Source: Isochrysis galbana
Lineage: Eukaryota; Haptophyta; Isochrysidales; Isochrysidaceae
Length of the DNA stretch: 64,000 bases
Direction: 5' to 3'
NCBI GenBank assembly: GCA_018136815.1
Contig: CM030931.1
Coordinates: forward strand, 9,607,829 to 9,671,828
Made by a program: the position numbers and the translations under genes. A model generated the notes under the pieces. The model was not told the DNA's origin, ran no database searches, and saw only the letters and a program-made list of their open reading frames with translations. Each line of letters starts with the position of its first letter. The first letter of the stretch is position 1. Positions 19,699 to 31,164 of the stretch are shown here, piece by piece.

Positions 19699-20349
19699 TC
19701 GGGCGTGGCCGAGCAGTCGCTCAAAAGCGCGCGGGCTGCGCACGCGGGCCGACGGACAGCGGGAGGGCAGGCGCCTCTGGTGCTCTCCGCTCGGCTGGCG
19801 CTTGCCCCCCCTCTCCCCGTCCCGCGTCCTCTCTCGCGGCCTCTCCTCCACGCTCTTTACCCCTTCTTCTCATCCCCTTCTCATCTGTGTTCCGCTCGAA
19901 GAACAAACGTTCTCTGAATGCCCCCTGCGACGGCCTCTCGCGGTGTGTGGTCGGTTGAGTGTGCTCGCCGTCGGTCGCTCGATCGAGTGAACGAAAGGGA
20001 GTGCAGCGCCCGCGGTGTATTGTTATTTCTTGTCACTACCTCGCTGTGTCAGGGGATTCGGGCAGTAGATCTCTCTCTGGTTGAACGAGAAAGGCAGAGA
20101 GAAAAGGACGGAAGTGGTCCTATTGTAGATCGATCCCGACGTGGGATTGGATGAAGAAATGATGAGAGAAGAAGAAGGCGAGCCACCAAGGAGAGACCGG
20201 GCACGATCATGGCCATGGCAGCGTGCTACAGGCGAGAAGTCGTGGCTATAAATAATGCGTACATGTAACCCGTCGTGCAAAACGATAACGTACCAGTGCC
20301 GCGTAATCCAATCTGGCAAGTTACATTATTGGGCGCGTCATTGGTCATT

Positions 20350-20800
20350 GATAGCCCGGTCACCCACTCTTTTTAACCACTATTTTCCACCTCCCCTGGG
20401 TGTCCAAGGATTTTGCAGGCCCCCCCCCTACTTTACCTGCCCCGGCGCCCCGGCAACTGCATCCCCCCTCCGACGAACCCCCTCCCGCCCACCGCCCCAC
20501 GAATGGCAATGGCGTCGGTGAGTGACCCCCCTCCCTTGCCCCGCGCGTCGCGGTCTATTTTGGGAGATGGAGATTGAGGCGGGCGCTCTTTTGTCAGCTG
20601 GCAATTCCAAGACTTTCGCGATTTTTCATTTTTTAAATTTAGGTCGATCGAAGATCGATAGCCCGGTCACTCACTCTTTATAACATATAACCACTATTTT
20701 CGACCTCCCCTGGGTGTCCAAGGATTCCGCAGAGTCCCCCCCTACCTGCCCCGGCAACTCCCTCCTCCCTCCCCCCTCCGAACGACCCCCTCCCGCAGCA
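20350..20800. repeat. Direct repeat, two copies of about 140 bp
   Basis: The copies at about 20,350-20,500 and 20,659-20,800 share TAGCCCGGTCAC, CTCCCCTGGGTGTCCAAGGA and CCCCTACCTGCCCCGG-type blocks with small gaps. Neither copy has an ORF of note. The rest of 19,700-20,957 is the presumed 5' region of the ANKRD13-like gene. Confidence 0.6.
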
Positions 20801-20856
20801 GCAACACAACAGCCCCGCGCTGAACACATGAAGTGCACTCCAGCGGGGGGCCCATT

Positions 20857-23040
20857 TTCAGAGACTGGGCGCGTTATTGTCGCTGTCGCTCGAACATGCT
20901 CCCTCCGCTGTTTCACCCTGCTGCCTGCTGCGTTTCCTCGTGCTGTTCGTCCGTCTCGACTCCGGCTGATTTTTTTTAATTAATTTCTTAATAGTCTCAC
21001 CGCACACGCGGCCGTGCGGCCTCTACTTTCTACTCACGTAGGAAACTTTCTACACCCCCACTCCCCCGGCCCTTTCCCCCCGCCATCAGGCGACTCCCCC
21101 CGTGCACTACTAGGGGGATAGGGGAAAAGGGCTTAGATATGGTCGGTGGCCCGCGCCCCCCCCCGGTGATCCGGTCCCCCCTTCCTCCTATGCCTACCGG
21201 GCTGGCGGCGGCCTCGGTCCCGACTTATCCTGTAAACAGGTGCGGGACTTACCTATTTTCCTCTCTCTCCCCTCTCCTGCAGGCACGCGCGATGGCGCGC
21301 CTGCGACAGGCCTGCAGCTGCCCCTGGCGACCCCTGGAGGCCCCTGGAGGCCAGCTCAGGGGGCAGAGGAGGCTGGGGCTGGGCCCTGGCTTCCCCTGCC
21401 TCTCCCTCGCTGGCGCTCCTGTGCCTCAGGGGTCCCCAATCTGCACCTGTCTGCCTGTCGAACAGGGGGGGAGGGGGGGTTGGAGCGATTGGCTGGCCAC
21501 GACAGGCCAGGACGCGCGAGGCAGGCAAGCCTGCCAGTGAGAGAGTGGGTCAGCAGGGCAGTGGGCTCCTGGCAAGCCATCAGGCGTGCCAGGAGCATGG
21601 GTGGTTCCTCCCCCATGGCAGGGGAGGAGTGGAGAGAGGGGGGGGCTCGTGCCCCCCCATGGGCGAACTAAGTATAAACTTAGTTGACTCCGGCTGATTC
21701 CAGACGCGTGCGCGCGTGCGCTCCCTGCCGATCGTGTAGAAGAAGACAGCCAGCACTGTGCGAGCAGTGCTTGCGCCAGACCTGTGGTACATGCGAGACA
21801 GTAGCACGTGGGCGTCACCAATCTCCTTGAAAACAGCGGGCGCTGCAGCGCCGGCGACGTGAAGGCTGCTTTCATCTTTCATCTGCTGTAAGCTGTAAGC
21901 TTAACAACTGCCGTGAAGACCGCCGACTTTCCGTGCCGAAGATCTTGGTGGTACGTGAAGTGGGAGTGCAGGTCGTACTTGAAGAGGAAGTCAACGAAGA
22001 TGAGCTGCAGGCACGTGCTGTCTTGCACCGTCAACTCCATGTGGCGAAATCCAGCGAAAGAGAGACGCAGCTGGACGGGCACAGATAGGTCAGGGCAGCT
22101 TCGATCGACGACGACGCCGTGTTATCCTTGAGTTGTGTAGAAGAGCATTGCCCAGGAAAGGCAAACTCCGCAGACCACAGACTAGACGAGTTTGACTGCC
22201 ACCTGCGCAGTGCACGCCATGACTCCTTCGTGACGATTCGGCGCGAACTGTGCAGATGCACTTTCCGACTATCCGGACAAGGGGTGAGACGAGAAACGTC
22301 TTGAAGAACGGGGGGAACGGTTGACCTCGCAGCCCAGACTTCATCCCCTTCTCCCATGCCCACTTCCTGCTCTGATTCGCAGGGTGAGCACTCTGCAAAG
22401 CAGTCTTGTGAAGGTGCAGCAGACACGTCAGCGGACGGCGGCGGGCTTTGGAGAGCAACAAGCTGGCACGAGACAAGAGCAGACCGGGCTGCAAGCCAAG
22501 TTACCGAAGCATCTATGGCCTTCCTTTTGCGCCGACGCTCGCTGCTCATATAAGGTTTGAGATTATCGGAGCACGTGCACTCGTCCCGCTGCCACTGCAG
22601 CTCGACGCAGGCGTTGGCACACCTGCAGCAGCAGATGCATCCATGCCACCGCTCGTGCAGGCGTCTCGATCGGCGTCCGCTATGCGCATTCCGCCCTCCC
22701 CGTTCATCGGCGGCGTTTCCGCGCCACTGCTGAAGTCGGGCGTGCAAAGGGCCACCTTTGCTGCCCCGGCAGCATCCGGGCCGTTCGTCGCTGCAGCACT
22801 CTCGCAAGCTGCACCACTCGCGCAACACTGGGAATGCGTGACGCTAAGCCTTCGCCTTCTGAAGGAGCCCAGCCGGAGAGCGCCTGACTCACCACTGGTT
22901 GCCAAATCTGCGACACCACTAACTTCGGGCGCTCGACTGGCGACCTCTACGGCCTCAGCAGCATCCTCGCAGTTTGTCGCTGCAGCACTCCAGCAACCCC
23001 GGGAGTGCGCAACGCTACCCCTTCGCCGTCTGAAGGAGCC
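20857..23040 (-). pseudogene. Unrecognised gene, 3' end disrupted by an F1 insertion
   Basis: Minus-strand coding-like pieces run from about 23,040 to 20,857. They are a region with two imperfect about 60-residue repeats (LGSFRRRRGSVAHS; LGSFRRRRLSVTHS), a Ser-rich region with SERRRKRKAIDASVTWLAAR, then LRLSFAGFRHMELTVQDSTC, and VFKEIGDAHVLLSRMYHRSG. The frame RVWNQPES at 21,700 is cut by the F1 element. Beyond it the frame continues as RRTNSTRKRSRQQGETAEGA to a stop at about 20,857. I do not recognise the protein and did not resolve the introns. Both strands are open over the repeat part, so its strand is a judgement. It may still be expressed with an F1-derived tail. Confidence 0.4.
20972..21685 (-). 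mobile_element. F1 SINE-like element, complete, 14-bp TSD
   Basis: Flanked by GACTCCGGCTGATT (20958-20971, 21686-21699). The head hairpin (minus) is at 21666-21685. The 3' tail on the minus strand reads GTGAGACTATTAAGAAATTA followed by an A-rich stretch. It is 714 bp. Removing it and one TSD joins an open minus-strand frame (see the gene at 20857-23040). Confidence 0.85.
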
Positions 23041-23099
23041 TAGGCCCCAGACATGACCATTAATGCAAGCCGGGGCGCTCAGATCCAGATGACCCGCCC

Positions 23100-23714
23100 G
23101 CCCGCCCCCGGGCTCTGCCGGGGTCTCTGCAGGGCCTGCAGGGACATCTTCACCAGCGTCTTCACCTGCGTCGGCGTGCGGCATCGGCCAGCGGCTCAGT
23201 GCAGGTGCGCATCTTCCCAGTTGGAAAAATTTTTTTATTGCGGGGGGGCGCGGGCGGGGGGGAGGGGGTGGCCCGCGCACTCGACTTTCGTCTCCGCAAG
23301 AAATAAGAACCCCCCCCCCCCACCCCCACCCCGCCCCTAAGAAACCTCAAATAAGAAACCCCCGGGCGGAGCCCGGTGGGGGCAAGAAAGCTTTAGAAGC
23401 TTTGGAGTCCTGTTTTCTTAATGGTGCACCCATACTGTAGCTAACAAGATGTCATACGACGCTATAAGTTCTAACGGGGGGGGAAGAGGAGAGGAAGACG
23501 CCGCGGCGGCCGCCGCCACGGCCTCGGCTGCCTCGCTCGCGGCTGGCGGCCCTGTGACTTGTGCGGCACGGTTGGCCCCGCCTCTGCTGTGCGTGCTCGC
23601 GACTCAAGCTCGTCGGGCAGGAAGTCTCACTGCTCTCGGCTCGCGCTCCTCTCGCGCTGCCCTCCTCCCGCTCCCACCTCTCCAGGCCCGTACCATTCCC
23701 CTCCCCTCCCGTGG
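23100..23714. other. Repeat block and 5' region of the monooxygenase
   Basis: 23,110-23,240 repeats the GGGTCTCTGCAGGGCCTGCA / TTCCCAGTTGGAAAAATTTT block known from 7,840 and 37,850. After it come G/C homopolymers, then 23,449-23,714, where the frame leading to the monooxygenase ATG is already open and could encode a longer N-terminus. Confidence 0.4.
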
Positions 23715-26410
23715 ATGGCTGCGCTGCGCCGTCGGCCGGTCCTCATTGTCGGCGGCGGGCCCGTCGGGCTCTACGCCTCTGTCCTCCTCTCTCGCGCCGG
23801 CGTTCCCTCCGTCCTGCTCGAGCGCTCGGAGCGCAGCTCTGTCCACCCTCGCGCTCACCTGGTCAACACGCGTTCGATGGAGCTACTGCGCGAGGTAGGG
23901 CTCGAGGCAAAGGTCGAAGCGCTCGCGCCGCCGATCCGTGAGTGGAGCCACTTTCGATACTGCCACTCGCTCCTCGGACGTCAGATCGCTGCAGATGATC
24001 ACATGGCCAAACCCGAGTGGGCCGTGCTCGCAGATGCATCGCCGACTCGCTTGACGCATGTGTCACAACCAGGGTTGGAGGCGCTGCTCCGTGAGGAGGC
24101 GGAGCGCCTCTGCCCGATGGTGGGCTCGAAGCTCTTGTTTGGGTACGAGTGCACGTCCTTCGACCAGCCTGCAGATGGGGGGGTTCGGCTTCGTGCGCAA
24201 CGCGCTCCGAGGAGGACGGATGCGCAAGGCAACTCGTGTGCACAAGAAAGCGATACATCACTGGATCTAGAACTTGAGGGCTGTGCGCTCTTGGCATGCG
24301 ATGGCGCTCACTCCTGCGTGCGTCAGGCTCTTGCGATCCAGCTCAAGGGCAATCCCCCCTTGCAGTATTTTAAGTCCGTCCATTTTCGTTGCCCATCGCT
24401 GTATCACCGGCTAAGGGATCGGCCGGCAATGCTCTACTTCGTCTTCCATGAAGAAGCTGTCGCTGTGCTCGTGGCGCATCATATGCAAAACGGGGAGTGG
24501 GTCGCACAGCTTCCATTTTTTCCGCCGCTTCAAGATGGCTCAAAGCTCAATGATGCAGAATGCAAAAGGATCATCAATGCGATTATTGGTGCACCTGTAG
24601 ATGATCTAGAGGTGTGAATCGTGCATGCCGTGCTGATGCAAGCTGCAAAGCCGTCCAAATATTGCTGGTTTCCAAACGTGTTAAACAAAGATGTCCTGCG
24701 TGCACGCTACGTCTTACATCTTCAAACGACTTATCGCTTTCGTTGACATCCTCTCATTGACCATCCTTGTCTCCATCCGCTCTTACAGGTTTGCTCTGCC
24801 GGCTCCTGGCGGATGATTGCCGCAGTTGCCCAACGCATGAGCGTCGGGCGCGTGCACTTCGTGGGCGATGCAGCACATCAGTTCCCACCTGCAGGTTCGG
24901 ACGGCCCTTAGCCGTTAACTGCATGCCAGCACAGTGAGCACGCGCGATTGAAATGATCACGGATGTCTGGTGGAGCACATCTTGCGATGTCCCAAAACAG
25001 CGAGGCCGGACTATTCCCTGATGTTTGCCATAGGCACACTCCTCGACATCTAATCTTCCCGTCTCTTTCCGGCTGTTCAGCTCTCACCCCTCGAGCTTAT
25101 GTGCCGCAGGAGCACTTGGCATGAACACTGGCCTCCAAGATGCTCATAATATTTGTTGGAAGCTTGCAGCTGTTCATCACGGCCATGCCAATGAGCGCCT
25201 CCTCTCCACCTACGATCCCGAACGCCGGCAGGTTGCCCATTCAAATGCACGCCTAGCAGTGCACAACTACGAGCGCGGGCTTCTAGTCGCGGAGGCCTTG
25301 GGGTTGCCGTCTTCAGCACCGCAAAGTGCTGGAGATGCGATCAGTGCTCTTGGGCGAGCGATTCCGGCCCCGGTTGCAGGTCTGTTCAAGTCAATCGGTG
25401 TTCAATCACAAACAGGGGCGGTAATCGATCTCGTGCGCTTCCGCATGCTCGAGTCTTTAGGAAGCCATGTTGCATCAGATGCGGAAATAGTAGATGATGA
25501 CTCCTGCATCAACTCTTCACGGCAAAGACGCGGCGGTAGCGGGCGTGGAATGCTTGGCCCGATGATTACAAGATTTGACGATTCGCGGGTGAGGCGCGCA
25601 GCGGCCGTTGTGGCATCGGGCCGCTCGCTCCCATTGCTTTTCCCTAGGCACGAGCTCGGCTTCATCTACGAGGGCCCGCGCGTCGCGTCATCGACAACGT
25701 GCGATTTGGTCAGGAACAATCAGGGCATACCGCGCGACAAAGGCCATTCGGCTGTGCCGCGGCCCATTGTTGGCCATAACGTAGACGAGAAGGAAGTAGA
25801 AAACGAGACACTTTTCTTGCAGGGGCAAGTCGGCTCCCGCCTCCCTCACCACTGGTTGAAAACGAACCGTGGGATTCATGTCTCATCACTGGATTTGGTG
25901 AATGGCGTTGAGGCGGCTGAGGCTGTGGCGGAGAATTGTTGTCTGCATGCTAATTATCCTGGGCGTGGCGGGGCCATGCACTCTCCGCCCGTGCTCCCGC
26001 GTGCACATCCTCGCGTTGCGGCGGTCCCACCCAATTCGCCTCCTGTGTTCACATTGTGGATCGACGTACAAGACGGAGGGTGTTGGGGAGCAGCAGCTGC
26101 CTTGCTCCCCAGTGAATTCCCTCTCCGAGTGGTCGCAGTCGCGGCAGACGAGCATATATCACAGAGAAGACCAAGACCTCGGGACGCGGCGTTGAATGTA
26201 TCTGATTGCGTGCTCACCGTCATTGATTCCACGGGCGGATGGGCCAAGAAGATCGCCTGCACGTCACCTTGCACAGCCTTGCTCGTTCGGCCCGACGGCC
26301 ATGTTGCTTGGCGTACGGATCGACTTGCTGAAGTGGGCTCGGATCGAGTTGGAGAAGCGGCTAGATGTTTAGAGAGCGTGCTGACGTGCATTCTAAGACG
26401 CGAGGAGTGA
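23715..26410 (+). CDS. FAD-dependent aromatic-ring hydroxylase (PheA/TfdB type), 3 exons
   Basis: Exons 23715-24611, 24789-24894, 25110-26410 (767 aa, GT-AG). The family adds a hydroxyl group to phenolic rings with NAD(P)H, O2 and FAD. Visible motifs: dinucleotide-binding VLIVGGGPVGLYASVLLSRAG near the N-terminus, the DG motif CALLACDGAHSCVRQAL, and the FAD-ribityl GD motif VHFVGDAAHQFPPAG interrupted by intron 2 and followed by ALGMNTGLQDAHNICWKLA. The C-terminus has the thioredoxin-like domain of the phenol-hydroxylase branch, ending TALLVRPDGHVAWRTD. Between them is an insertion of about 250 residues, Ser/Arg-rich, longer than in bacterial relatives (about 550-650 aa). The frame is open 52 codons upstream, so a targeting extension is possible. 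The substrate is unknown. Confidence 0.85.
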
Positions 26411-26504
26411 GTGGCGCCTTCATGTGTGCGTTCATGAGCTTTGGCCACCATCTCACTCGAAGCACAGTTCCCAGCTATCATCCCACTAGCAGGGAAAAGA
26501 GGCG

Positions 26505-26863
26505 ATCGCTTGCATGTGCGCAGAGGGGCGAATCATCCAGCTTTAGTTTGTTGCTTCGGCATTTTGCTGAGCGGGCGCATCGTGCTACGTAGATCGCGCC
26601 CTTGTCAGCCTGATCATGGCGCCTCTCTTCCATTGGGGCTCTATTGCACAACGCGGCGGGAAAAGGCGCGAGACAGGGGAACGAACGGGCGGCAAGGGAG
26701 CGACTGACCCGGCTAGCGCCTCGCCCCCCCCTTCTCCGTAAGGGACGAATCATCCAGCTTTGGTTCGCTGCGTCAGCATTTTCCTGCGAGGGCGCATCGT
26801 GCCACGCCGATGGCGTCCTAGTCAGCCTAATCATAGCGCCTCTCTTCCTTTGAGGCTCTGCTC
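26505..26863 (+). repeat. Direct repeat, two copies of about 140 bp
   Basis: 26,505-26,642 and 26,722-26,863 share CGAATCATCCAGCTTT, GGGCGCATCGTGC and GCGCCTCTCTTCC in the same order. They lie just behind the monooxygenase stop. Function unknown. Confidence 0.65.
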
Positions 26864-27114
26864 CATCTCATTGGCTGGCCTCATGTGGCTCTTCTCTGAG
26901 TCGGCTCACGGAGTTGCTCTCGCTGTTGTTTTCTAGCGACGACACACACCTGGGACAACTTGCCCAGCATAGGAGGCAATCACACGTCCACCCGCCTCTC
27001 GCAACCGAGCCCGGCTAAAACTCTGTGTTCAGATACCCCGACACCTATCATCGTGCAATCTCGATGACGAGTGGTGGCATGGGACCGGTGCGATAGATTT
27101 GATGGTATCGCCGG

Positions 27115-27305
27115 GAGCCCGCAGCGCGAGCCCCGGCGGCGGTGAGAGAGCGGCGCGCCGAGCCGCCATCGCGCTACGCCATCACAAGATGATTAAAAGA
27201 TACCTAGGGGGGACTGCCACACAAGGCACGCGCCCGCAGCGCGAGCCCTGGCGGCGGTGAGAGAGCGGTGCGCCGCGCCGCCGTCGCGCTACGCCCTGGC
27301 GACCA
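27115..27305 (+). repeat. Direct repeat, two copies of about 65 bp
   Basis: CCCGCAGCGCGAGCC followed by GGCGGCGGTGAGAGAGCGG and CGCCATCGCGCTACGCC occurs at 27,117-27,182 and 27,234-27,300. The second copy abuts the F1 element. Confidence 0.6.
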
Positions 27306-27309
27306 GGGA

Positions 27310-27805
27310 TGGGGGAGGCGGGACTTACCTATTTTTCGGTGGGCGGAGCTCTCGCTCCGCCCACCCCCTTCTCCGCGCTCTCTCTCCCCTCTCCTGCGGC
27401 ACGCGCGATGGCGCGCCTGCGGCAGGCCTGCAGCTGCCCTTGGCGACCCCTGGAGGCTCCTGGAGGCCAGCTCTGGGGGCAGAGGAGGCTGGGGCTGGGC
27501 CCTGGCTTCCCCTGCCTCTCCCTCGCTGGCGCTCCTGAGCCTCTGGGGCCCCCAATCTGCACCTGCCTGCCTGTCGACCAGGGGGGGAGGGGGGGTTGGA
27601 GCGATGGGCTGGCCACGAGGGGCCAGGACGAGCGAACCAGGCGTGCGTGCCTGTGGGGAGAGGGATGGGTCAGCAGGGCAGTGGCCTCCTGGCAAGCCAT
27701 CCGGCATGCCAGGAGCATGGGTGGTTCCTCCCCCACGGCAGGGGAGGAGTGGAGAGAGAGGGGGGCTCGTGCCCCCCCATGGGCGAACCAAGTATAAACT
27801 TAGTT
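27310..27805 (-). mobile_element. F1 SINE-like copy, 3'-truncated
   Basis: Head hairpin at 27786-27805 on the minus strand; the body runs to 27,310 and stops near the GTAAGTCCCGC block, so the 3' third is missing. Confidence 0.75.
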
Positions 27806-27814
27806 GACAGGCAT

Positions 27815-27919
27815 GCCAGGAGGCAGGAGGATGGGTGGTTCCTCCCCCACGGCAGGGGAGGAGTGAAGAGAGAGGGGGGCTCGTGCCCCCCCATGGGCGA
27901 ACCAAGTATAAACTTAGTT
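27815..27919 (-). mobile_element. Second F1 head in tandem
   Basis: About 105 bp almost identical to the first 105 bp of the neighbouring F1 copy (hairpin at 27900-27919, then GGGGCACGAGCCCCCCTCTC-type sequence). It is cut at about 27,815 in the region of GCATGCCAGGAGGCAGG. Confidence 0.65.
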
Positions 27920-27920
27920 G

Positions 27921-28110
27921 CGGTGCGTGCACTGGAGGGGGGACAAATATCGAGGGGAGGAGGGGAGGGGGCAGTGCCCCCAGCCCCTGGTACCACTCGG
28001 ACACCTCGCTGGCTTGTCAGGCATGGCGGGATTCCGGGAGTGAAACGTTATGTCCAATTAGCTAGTGGGGTTGGCTAGGATATAACATTATTTATTATTA
28101 TTATATCAAT
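27921..28110 (+). mobile_element. F2 SINE 3' part with (TTA)n tail
   Basis: Nearly the same as 4355-4535: GACAAATATCGAGGGGAGG, CAGGCATGGCGGGATTCCGG and TTAGCTAGTGGGGTTGGCTA, ending ATAACATTATTTATTATTAT. The simple TTA tail separates it from F1 and S3. Confidence 0.65.
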
Positions 28111-28187
28111 CAATTAGCAGAAGCAGGCCAATCAACAAAAGATAAGAAATATTGCGAAGAGTTACACAATGCTACCTAGATCATGGG

Positions 28188-29111
28188 CTACACATAATGC
28201 AGGGCCTCACGCGGGTGCGTTGGAAAGTCAATGCCGTCTCCGGGCGGCTTCGCCCTGCTAGGAAAGGTGCATGCCAAGAAACTCTTTCGTCCGAAAACTT
28301 GCTCGAAATTCGCTCGTGATCCAAGTGTGTATGGATTGCGGAAGGTCTTCCCTGCTCGACGAGCCTCAGCAGCATCGAAACGATTGCAATAGAATTCGAT
28401 GGTCGTCTGGTTTGACAATACGAGGAAAGTATGCCAAAAAAGAAATAGGCCGAGTGCCACTAGAATCGAGCAAGTTAGTATGAACACGAATAGCAAGGTG
28501 GAGTTCCGAGCGCGAAACAGATCGTTTCCCGTCATCAATGGAATCATGCAAGTGCAAGCAACAATGCCGCATCCAGTTGCAAGGTAGAATAAGAAGAGCA
28601 GAAAGTAGCGATAATTGTAGAACCCCACACAATTATTGACCCACGGGCAGTGATGATCCATTTTCATCACGCAGCTCTTGCACACGCTGCAGTGGTGGGT
28701 GCGAGGAGGCTTTGGTACTCGGCACGTCCTGCAAACCCTGTGGCGTGCACTGTGACCGTCCCTCTCAGCACGTTCTACCGCGGCATCGATGGCAGCCGTG
28801 TGGTTTCCAGGATATCCAGGCTGGGTCAGTATGCACGACCAATAATTGAAGAGGATGTTGAAGAGGACGTATAGGGCGAAGGTGTAGATCGGGAATGACA
28901 GCACGTATCCATATCGTTGAGTAATATACGTCGGAGCCAGCACAAAGATCCACTCCCACGCGATGAAGGCGATGAGCCCGTTGGCTGAAATGACAAGGAC
29001 CGGGCCGAGCAGCCGCAGCAATGCACTGAAGCAGCGGTCGGCCGCGCCGACGACCATGAAGAAACTGTTCTCGAGCAAGCGCAGCATGTCGCGCACCTGG
29101 CTCCGGCCCAT
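28188..29111 (-). CDS. DHHC palmitoyltransferase
   Basis: Single exon, 307 aa, ATG at 29111. It transfers palmitate from acyl-CoA to cysteines of membrane proteins. Four hydrophobic segments (about 33-57, 70-95, 168-190, 205-232) surround a complete DHHC cysteine-rich domain at 127-161: C127-x2-C130, [14 protein letters not shown], catalytic DHHC at 152-155, and [14 protein letters not shown]. The TTxE motif that follows the last membrane helix is present (QTTIEF, 235-240), and an aromatic PaCCT-like stretch near [16 protein letters not shown] follows. It resembles the ZDHHC16/ERF2-like branch, and all key residues are present. Its stop lies 80 bp from an F2 tail. Confidence 0.9.
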   Translation of the reverse strand: MGRSQVRDMLRLLENSFFMVVGAADRCFSALLRLLGPVLVISANGLIAFIAWEWIFVLAPTYITQRYGYVLSFPIYTFALYVLFNILFNYWSCILTQPGYPGNHTAAIDAAVERAERDGHSARHRVCRTCRVPKPPRTHHCSVCKSCVMKMDHHCPWVNNCVGFYNYRYFLLFLFYLATGCGIVACTCMIPLMTGNDLFRARNSTLLFVFILTCSILVALGLFLFWHTFLVLSNQTTIEFYCNRFDAAEARRAGKTFRNPYTLGSRANFEQVFGRKSFLACTFPSRAKPPGDGIDFPTHPREALHYV

Positions 29112-29339
29112 TGCGTTGTGCTCCAAGTTGACGCGCTGGCTCGAGCGGCTGCGCTGACAACACGATGGGTGGCAGGCTACGCAGAGCCACGGCGCCCGAT
29201 TGAAAATGCTTTTGGGGGATGGGGTGGCGGAGTGCGGGAGGGGAGGTCAAGCAAGAGCGAGAGAGACGGCGGATACACGAGAGCGGCGGCTAGGAGCGGC
29301 CGACGCCGCGGATGCGTGAGAGGCATCAGAGAACAAAAC

Positions 29340-29375
29340 TCTTGAAGAAAGAGTATAAGTAAAGTTGTACTCTAA
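29340..29375 (-). promoter_or_regulatory. Candidate promoter element of the DHHC gene
   Basis: AGAGTATAAG followed by TTGTACTCTAATAATAA, about 235-265 bp upstream of the ATG at 29111 on the minus strand. Same TAGAGTA/TACTCTA motif as at other gene starts. Confidence 0.35.
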
Positions 29376-29423
29376 TAATAAAACAACTGAGCGTTAGTAC
29401 CACTACTGCCACTAGCCCGGTAC

Positions 29424-30828
29424 TACGTGGGCGGCCAATTCCTCGCGCCGGCGCAATCCCTTCGCCGTGTGTCCTTCGCCCTCTGGGGGGGCTGTGGAAG
29501 CTGGGAAATGGCTCGAGGAGAGGCTAGAGGCTCGAGGCCTACTGGGAGACAGCCTCCCAGCTGCGCAGATCCGCACTCGCCGCGCGACGGCCCGCCTGGT
29601 GGAGCTGGAGCGTCTGGCGGCGACGACGTCGATGATGTCGCCAGCGTCCTTCGCACCCCTGGCGGGGCGGGCGCGGCGCCCGCGCAGCGCGAGCGGCGCT
29701 ATGCGGGGCCGTCCATGTCATATGCAGGCCCCCAGCGCGCCACGGCGGCGGAGGGCGTCAGGGAGAGGGCCTGTAAGGCCGTTGTGTGCTGGTACCACCC
29801 CGACACCGATCGCTCGGTGTTATGCTCCAAGGCCCAATGGGCCGCGGAGTTTGGAATGCACCGGCGGCGCATGGACCACTGGGAGAAGAGGCTCGGCGCC
29901 GAGGATCTTGAGCGCATACGGCGTGGCGTCATTCCCCTGCCGGCCAGAACTCAGAACTCCGGGGCCACAGGGAGAGGAGCGCTCGTACGCTCGTGCGCCC
30001 GAGCAAGCGGCCGACCGTGCAGCAGCCCTCGGCTCCAAGCATGGATATGACTTGGATGAGCTGAAGGCGACACTGAGGAGCCGGTGCTCTCGACCCGGCG
30101 ATCAGCGCCTCTACGGCCAGCATGGCACTCGCGGCATGTACCGCGAGGGAGTGAAGTGGGCAGCGAGCGAGGTGCCTCCGGCCGAAGAGATGGATGAGAT
30201 TGGGCGCAAGCGCCAACGACGGACCGCATAGTCGAACGATGAGAGTGTGAGTGAGTGAGAATGAGAGCGTGAGTCTGAGCACACATCTCCGCCTGAGGAG
30301 AGTAGCATTGTGGATGGGATCAGGGCTGCCTTGCGGTTGCAACTGGGCCTGCATGCATGTAATAGTGTAATAGTAACGGTTGGTCTACATCTCCCATACC
30401 CATATACGCGTCGGCGCGCCACTACTCGCCCAGCGCAGTTTCTGCTGTTGTGTGATCGCATGGGGTATAGGGGGCTGACTACGGCTCACCATTGAGCATC
30501 CTGCTCCCTTATGTCCACCACTCCACCACCAAGCCCAGTAGACTGACCAAGCACTTCGATGGCCCAATCTGACTCATTTATGAGGCATAGAACCTGGAAG
30601 GACACCCCTACCAGGAATCGGCCCCCCCCTCCCCGTGGGCTGTTCCGATGAGGGCACGCGCACTCTCACAGGGCGTCGTAAATGATGGAACCCCATGATA
30701 TTTTTGTACCTCTTGCCTGCAGGGCATCCCCATGGGCCCAGACCAAGTTTTGGGGGGGCTCTAGGGACAAAAAATACCATTAGGGGAGGGGGAAGGACAT
30801 GCCAGTAGAGGAATTGGCCGCCCACGTA
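29424..30828. mobile_element. 1.4-kb TIR DNA transposon, TSD GTAC
   Basis: The 21-bp perfect terminal inverted repeats start TACGTGGGCGGCCAATTCCT. GTAC duplicates flank them (29420-29423, 30829-30832). The related repeat at 49,225 has the uninterrupted CCGGTACTAACACGAC, which gives an empty site. The superfamily is uncertain: a 4-bp palindromic TSD with these ends fits none of the common groups well. It carries a plus-strand ORF but no recognisable DDE transposase. Confidence 0.85.
29508..30231 (+). pseudogene. ORF pair inside the GTAC-TSD transposon
   Basis: The frame from ATG 29508 runs to 30,050 and has a compact segment CKAVVCWYHPDTDRSVLCSK followed by AAEFGMHRRRMDHWEKRLGA, helix-turn-helix-like by eye. 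A second frame, open from about 29,950 to the stop at 30,231, continues with coding-like sequence (GSKHGYDLDELKATLRSRCS; EEMDEIGRKRQRRTA). A frame change near 29,960 therefore probably splits one original gene. It may be a DNA-binding accessory protein. No catalytic motif was found. Confidence 0.4.
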
Positions 30829-31164
30829 GTACTATCACGACACCCCTCAGCGCACTTGCCCGCACGCCTTGAAGTGATGGCACAGACACATACTCATATG
30901 CATCCCTACAAATCTCCCCCCTCGCAACCCCCCGGCTCCCATTATAACTCCCCAAAAGTTACAATGGGGGAAAACCCAGTGAGGCGGACCGACCTACGTC
31001 GGGCGACTCACCCGGGGAAAACACCGGGGGGGGGGGTCCTCTCGTCCATGAAGCGGAACGGCCCTTACAGCTCTCGCCGTGAGCCGTGAGCAGTCCTCGA
31101 GAAATAAATGACTGCGACTCGAGACTCGAGATACCTGCCACAAGGGTTCTCGTAGGCGCCTTGA

